55,663 nt of DNA from the NCBI GenBank assembly GCA_938044705.1, contig CALIOL010000014.1, positions 1-55,663 on the forward strand, written 5' to 3'. Of the stretch, positions 51,670 to 55,663 are shown piece after piece. Below the pieces are notes generated by a model that saw only the letters and a list, made by a program, of their open reading frames with translations, did no database searches and was not told the origin of the DNA. The position numbers were made by a program, and so were the translations under genes. Each line of letters starts with the position of its first letter. Position 1 is the first letter of the stretch. This DNA comes from an uncultured Ilumatobacter sp. (lineage in GTDB: Bacteria > Actinomycetota > Acidimicrobiia > Acidimicrobiales > Ilumatobacteraceae).

Positions 51670-52674
51670 TCAGCGAATATCGTGCCCCGATGGTGCCGGC
51701 CCGACGCCGCACGCCTTCAGGGCATCGTCGAGTGCCACGTTGAAGGCATCAGGGGCCTCCTGCTGAGTCCAATGGCCCGGCCCGTCGATGATGAATGTCC
51801 CGCGGTAGTCGGGGAGTGACTCCTCCATCGAGTCGACGTACTCCATGCGGTGCGCGATCACCATGTCGCGCGACCCTCCGATGAACGCACACGGCATCGG
51901 CGGAGCAGGGAGATCGCGTGTTGCCTCCCAGTTGGCGTCCAGGTTGCGATACCAGCTGATCGGTCCGAAGAACCCGCTCGCAGTGAACTGCTCGACGTAT
52001 CGATCGAAGTCTGCGGCGTCGAGCCACGGCGGAAGACCTTCGGGGATCGGCGCGTCGAGCACCCATGCATCGAGGAGACCGGTGCCCTCCATCGGCGGAA
52101 GGTCCTCGGGTGGCGTGGGTGGTCGTGCCATTTCTCCCGAGCCGCCCCAGATCACCGTGCGCAGCGAGCGTGCGATGTCGACATCCAGCTCGGTCTCGGC
52201 GGGTCCGACCGGTTGGAAGTACAGCATGTAGAAGAAACGGTCGCTGTAGAGCGCCGTGAACAACTCGGTCGGCTGCATCGGCCACGGGGTGTAGGGGACG
52301 CTGACGTTGACGACTGCATTGATCCGGTCTGGGTGATGCCGGGCGAGGTCCCACACCACGAGCGCCCCCCAGTCGTGGCCGACGAAGGTCGCCGTGTCGG
52401 CTCCGACGTCGTCGAGCAGCGCGACCAAGTCGGCGGCGAGCAGTTCACTTCGGTAGTCGGCAACGTCCTCGGGCGCCGTGGAGTTGGCGTACCCCCGCTG
52501 GTCTGGGACGAGTACGCGCCAACCGTCGGCCACGAGCGGATCGATCTGGTGGCGCCACGAGTGGGAGCTCTCGGGCCAGCCATGGCACAGCACGATCACT
52601 GGCCCGTCGGTCGGCCCGACGTCGATGACATCGAGCTCGATGTCAGGTGCGGTGGTGATTCGTCGCGAGCTCAT
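51670..52674 (-). CDS. alpha/beta hydrolase (epoxide hydrolase-like)
   Basis: LCHGWPESSHSWRHQIDPLVADGWRVLVPDQRGYANS, FVGHDWGALVVWDLA, DGPGHWTQQEAP; TAGTGT box 8 nt before ATG 52674. Confidence 0.9.
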   Translation of the reverse strand: MSSRRITTAPDIELDVIDVGPTDGPVIVLCHGWPESSHSWRHQIDPLVADGWRVLVPDQRGYANSTAPEDVADYRSELLAADLVALLDDVGADTATFVGHDWGALVVWDLARHHPDRINAVVNVSVPYTPWPMQPTELFTALYSDRFFYMLYFQPVGPAETELDVDIARSLRTVIWGGSGEMARPPTPPEDLPPMEGTGLLDAWVLDAPIPEGLPPWLDAADFDRYVEQFTASGFFGPISWYRNLDANWEATRDLPAPPMPCAFIGGSRDMVIAHRMEYVDSMEESLPDYRGTFIIDGPGHWTQQEAPDAFNVALDDALKACGVGPAPSGHDIR

Positions 52675-52739
52675 GCGACGAAACACTAGGACGAAGGCGT
52701 CGCCCCGGACTCAATGGCCCGGAGCGACGTATGTCGAAC

Positions 52740-53957
52740 TCAGATGAAGTAGCCGGTGATGTCGAGTGCCATGTGGGAGCTTGCACCGGGGCCGAACACG
52801 CACTCGATTTGACGATTGTCGTTGAGCACGAAAGTCGCCCCGTTCGCGATGTTCTGCCCAGCTGTGAAGTTCAGCGTCGACGCCGTGATCGTGCTGGTCC
52901 CCCCTGGGTTGATCGCGAGGAATCCGTTGGCGTCGGGTCCGATAGCAACCACGTTGCCCGTCACGGCGGCGGCGCCAGCTGGGACCACGTCCGCCACGGA
53001 AACCGAGTAGTCGGTCACAGACCGAGCATCAGCCACCGAGATCGTACGGTTCTCGCCGCCGCTGAACCGGCCGTCGGTTTCAAAGCGGCTGTCGTAGACG
53101 CGGACGCCGGCAATCGGGTGGAAGGAACCGCTCGTGCCGGCCCCGCCGATCTTCTGCCATGCGTCGGCGGCGTAGCAGTACCAAAGAGCGCCGTCGGTGT
53201 CCCGTGCGATGGTTCCCATCGTGCCCGTCGAATCAGGTGCGATGGTCTCTGCGCCCTCTGGGGAGAAACGGAGATTGCCGCGTCCGCTGGCGATCACGTC
53301 GGCGGTTGTGCCGGTGGCGATCACGCCGGCGCCTCGGTCGGACTTGCCGCGCACGCCAACACCGCCTCGTGTTCCCTCGCCCTTGTGCTCGCCGTACACG
53401 CCCTGCGAGTCCGAGTCGGTCGACTCGCCGTAGACGCCGGTACCCGCAACATCGATCTTGCCATGGACCGCGTACCCCGAGGTGAAGGTCGTGGTGCCGT
53501 ACACGCCTGCGCCCTCGGATGAGCTGCCGAATACGCCGTGACCGTCTTCACCGGTGGCGTCACCGCGAACGCCGCTCGCGCCGTCGGACGTTGCGTTGCC
53601 GTAGACGCCAGCGCCGTCGTCGTTGGCAGTCGTGCCGTTGTACGTCCCGCGGATGCCGTAATCGCCGAATGTGCCCCCTGTTTGGCCGTAAATCGAAGCG
53701 CTCCTCGTCGAGTCGGCACCGCCGCCAAATACCTCGAAACTGGTGCCTCCGGTCAGCGCCGTGCGCTCCGAACCCAACTGTGTCGAGCCGCCGATGGTGA
53801 TCTCGTCACCGTTGGCTGCACTTGCGGAGTCGCTGAGTGCCAAACCGGCCGCGGCGCCGACAGCGGCAGCGATCACTCCCTTCGACATGAAGGCGCGTCG
53901 CGAAGCCTCAGGAGCTTCCGGGGTTGCGTCGGCGGCGGTATCGAGATCGTGAGTCAT
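52740..53957 (-). CDS. Tat-exported protein with G-x-G-V-[YFR]-G repeats and C-terminal GYF domain
   Basis: Twin-arginine signal SRRAFMSKGVIAAAVGAAAGLALSDSASA; repeats GAGVYGNATSDGASGVRGDATGEDGHGVFG...; end MALDITGYFI. Confidence 0.85.
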   Translation of the reverse strand: MTHDLDTAADATPEAPEASRRAFMSKGVIAAAVGAAAGLALSDSASAANGDEITIGGSTQLGSERTALTGGTSFEVFGGGADSTRSASIYGQTGGTFGDYGIRGTYNGTTANDDGAGVYGNATSDGASGVRGDATGEDGHGVFGSSSEGAGVYGTTTFTSGYAVHGKIDVAGTGVYGESTDSDSQGVYGEHKGEGTRGGVGVRGKSDRGAGVIATGTTADVIASGRGNLRFSPEGAETIAPDSTGTMGTIARDTDGALWYCYAADAWQKIGGAGTSGSFHPIAGVRVYDSRFETDGRFSGGENRTISVADARSVTDYSVSVADVVPAGAAAVTGNVVAIGPDANGFLAINPGGTSTITASTLNFTAGQNIANGATFVLNDNRQIECVFGPGASSHMALDITGYFI

Positions 53958-53992
53958 GGGTCTTCTCCCTGGGTTGTGCTACGACAGCGTTG

Positions 53993-54397
53993 ATGGCTGA
54001 TCAAGTGAAAGTAGTTGGGCTCGAACTCGTCGTGTCGGGAATTGACTCGTCGCTGGACTACTTCGTCGACGTGCTCGGGTGGGAGGTCGCGTTTCGTGGT
54101 GATGCACCAGACGTCGCGGGTGAAGTCGTCGTCCTCGACGGTGGCAACATCGCTGTGACATTGCTCCAGCCCGCTGACTCAGGGCCGGGCATGATGGGCG
54201 ACCGGTCGCCGCGTCTCGCCCAGATCGTGCTCGGTTCCTCGGACGATGTCGTCGCTGCCGCAATCGAGCGGAGTCGTCACGCAGGAGTCGCAGTTCATGA
54301 TGGTCCTGGCGGTCGCAATTTCGTGCCGCCGGAGGTCGTCGAGGGGATTCTCGGCTTCGAAACCGCACTGACCTTCAACGTCGTGGGCGACGCGTGA
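53993..54397 (+). CDS. VOC/glyoxalase-like protein
   Basis: KVVGLELVVSGIDSSLDYFVDVLGWEVAFRGDAPDVAGEVVVLDGGNIAVTLLQP. Confidence 0.8.
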   Translation: MADQVKVVGLELVVSGIDSSLDYFVDVLGWEVAFRGDAPDVAGEVVVLDGGNIAVTLLQPADSGPGMMGDRSPRLAQIVLGSSDDVVAAAIERSRHAGVAVHDGPGGRNFVPPEVVEGILGFETALTFNVVGDA

Positions 54398-55467
54398 CGC
54401 GCTACGGGGTCCCGGTTCTTCCCTCATTGGACGTCGAGCTCGTCGACGCCCACCGCCGTGTTCATGACGAGCTCGGCATGTCGCTGGATCGCGCCGAAGC
54501 GGATGTGTCGCGTCTGCTTGGGCGGTTTCAGCGTCGAGTGTTCAATGAGGCCCTGGCGAACGTGTTCCTCGACCATGGTCCCGCGTTGATGCGTCCGCGC
54601 CGTCGGTTTCTCACCGACAGCCATCGAGCCCGTCTACGTGGCTGCGACGTTGCGTTTCGGCACGCCGATTCGCGCCTCGCGATGTGGCGGGAGGGCCATG
54701 TTGATGCTGTCATCGGGGTCGACACCCTCACGGTGCTGAACGCCCTGGTAGAAAGCCACGACCCATCGTCTTCAGAGACGAATCCAGGCCTGATCCGGAT
54801 GACCGAGGCGGGCTTCAATGAGGTCGAGACGGACTATTCGCCGCCACCGGGATCGAGGTGTGCGGAGATTCTCGAGGCTGCGATCGACATGGCTGAGCGA
54901 GCCCCAGCGCCAGCGATCGCTCGGGCCGGCTGGTTGTGTGCCGTGTTGCTTGCGGTTCACCCGTTCGTCGATGGCAATGGCCGCACAGCCCGCCTTGCGT
55001 TCCAGGCGGTGAACAGCTCTGGCGTTGCGAGTGGGCTCGACTGGGGCACGATCGAGCAGTGGGCCCTCGAACGTCGACGGTACGTCAACGCGCTGAAGGC
55101 GACGCAGCGTCCGTCGTCTCCGGAGTATCGGTCCGATGCGATCGACACGCTCCCGTTCATCGACTTCGCGTGTCGGTCGTCGATCGCCGGAGCCACGTTG
55201 GTCCGACGCCGCCTCGAGGCGTTTCAGGCGGTGTGGGATGGTGGTTGGACGAGCGTTTCCCGGGAGCATCGGTTGATCGAACTCGCGGTGTGGGCCGATG
55301 CGTCAGCGAGCGTCGACGAGTTGAGCTCGTTGGTCGATGATCCGATGTGTACCGCCATCGTCGCCGGTCTCGTCGGCGACGGACGTCTGACGTGGAGCGG
55401 CAATGGGATGCTGCTACTGAGCCGCGATCATCCAATCCATTCGGTGGTCGCCGCGAACGCTCGGTGA
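54394..55467 (+). CDS. Fic domain protein
   Basis: AVHPFVDGNGRTARLAF matches HxFx[DE]GNGRxxR; GTGA overlap with upstream CDS. Confidence 0.85.
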   Translation: MTRYGVPVLPSLDVELVDAHRRVHDELGMSLDRAEADVSRLLGRFQRRVFNEALANVFLDHGPALMRPRRRFLTDSHRARLRGCDVAFRHADSRLAMWREGHVDAVIGVDTLTVLNALVESHDPSSSETNPGLIRMTEAGFNEVETDYSPPPGSRCAEILEAAIDMAERAPAPAIARAGWLCAVLLAVHPFVDGNGRTARLAFQAVNSSGVASGLDWGTIEQWALERRRYVNALKATQRPSSPEYRSDAIDTLPFIDFACRSSIAGATLVRRRLEAFQAVWDGGWTSVSREHRLIELAVWADASASVDELSSLVDDPMCTAIVAGLVGDGRLTWSGNGMLLLSRDHPIHSVVAANAR

Positions 55468-55473
55468 ACGCCG

Positions 55474-55663
55474 TCAGTCGGCGGCTGGGAGGTCCGACCA
55501 GGTGAGATCGTCAGCGGACCAGAGCTTGTCGAAGTCGGCGTCGACGTCGTCGCCGAAGCCGAAGCGGTTCCGGAAGTCGTAGCGGTACTGCTGCTCGACG
55601 GGTGACAAGCCGAGTCGTTCGAGGCGACCGCCGCAATATGCATCCCAGGCCGCGTTCTGCGGA
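55474..55663 (-). CDS. C-terminal fragment of a CDS cut by window edge
   Basis: Minus frame open from the edge: PQNAAWDAYCGGRLERLGLSPVEQQYRYDFRNRFGFGDDVDADFDKLWSADDLTWSDLPAAD-stop; not in the ORF track. Confidence 0.6.
   Translation of the reverse strand, partial: PQNAAWDAYCGGRLERLGLSPVEQQYRYDFRNRFGFGDDVDADFDKLWSADDLTWSDLPAAD

Overview
High-GC actinobacterial chromosomal window; gene content and secreted-protein style suggest Acidimicrobiia/Ilumatobacter-like (inference, not tested). About 50 coding genes are supported by frame, recognisable motifs and gene packing. Recognised blocks: 3' part of a pyruvate-dehydrogenase-E1/transketolase-like gene; WXG100 protein; coaA; orphan N6-adenine MTase; ECF sigma/anti-sigma pair next to a cytochrome c-SCO-cupredoxin-membrane protein operon; MetAP with SEC-C; holB-tmk-topA; two tandem membrane-anchored beta-propeller paralogs; rsgA; FeS-type photolyase; a compact Tad/Flp pilus operon (tadZ-A-B-C-pilin-tadE); a GGDEF/EAL protein; a selenocysteine tRNA (selC) followed by a divergent WhiB-like gene; a one-polypeptide ECF sigma + ZAS + TM + extracellular domain protein divergent from a ~2160-aa LPETG surface protein with seven DUF11-like repeats; a paralogous large protein/lipoprotein pair; acyl-CoA dehydrogenase; GH36/31-like hydrolase; RpoD-family sigma factor; BI-1 protein; two secreted proteins sharing a terminal domain; VOC and Fic proteins. 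No CRISPR array, prophage, transposase or rRNA was seen. Most promising for follow-up: selC and possible UGA recoding, the fused sigma/anti-sigma protein with a terminator-like hairpin in its leader, the 41.3-43.9 kb paralogous pair, and recurrent TANNNT boxes 6-9 nt before start codons suggesting widespread leaderless transcription.
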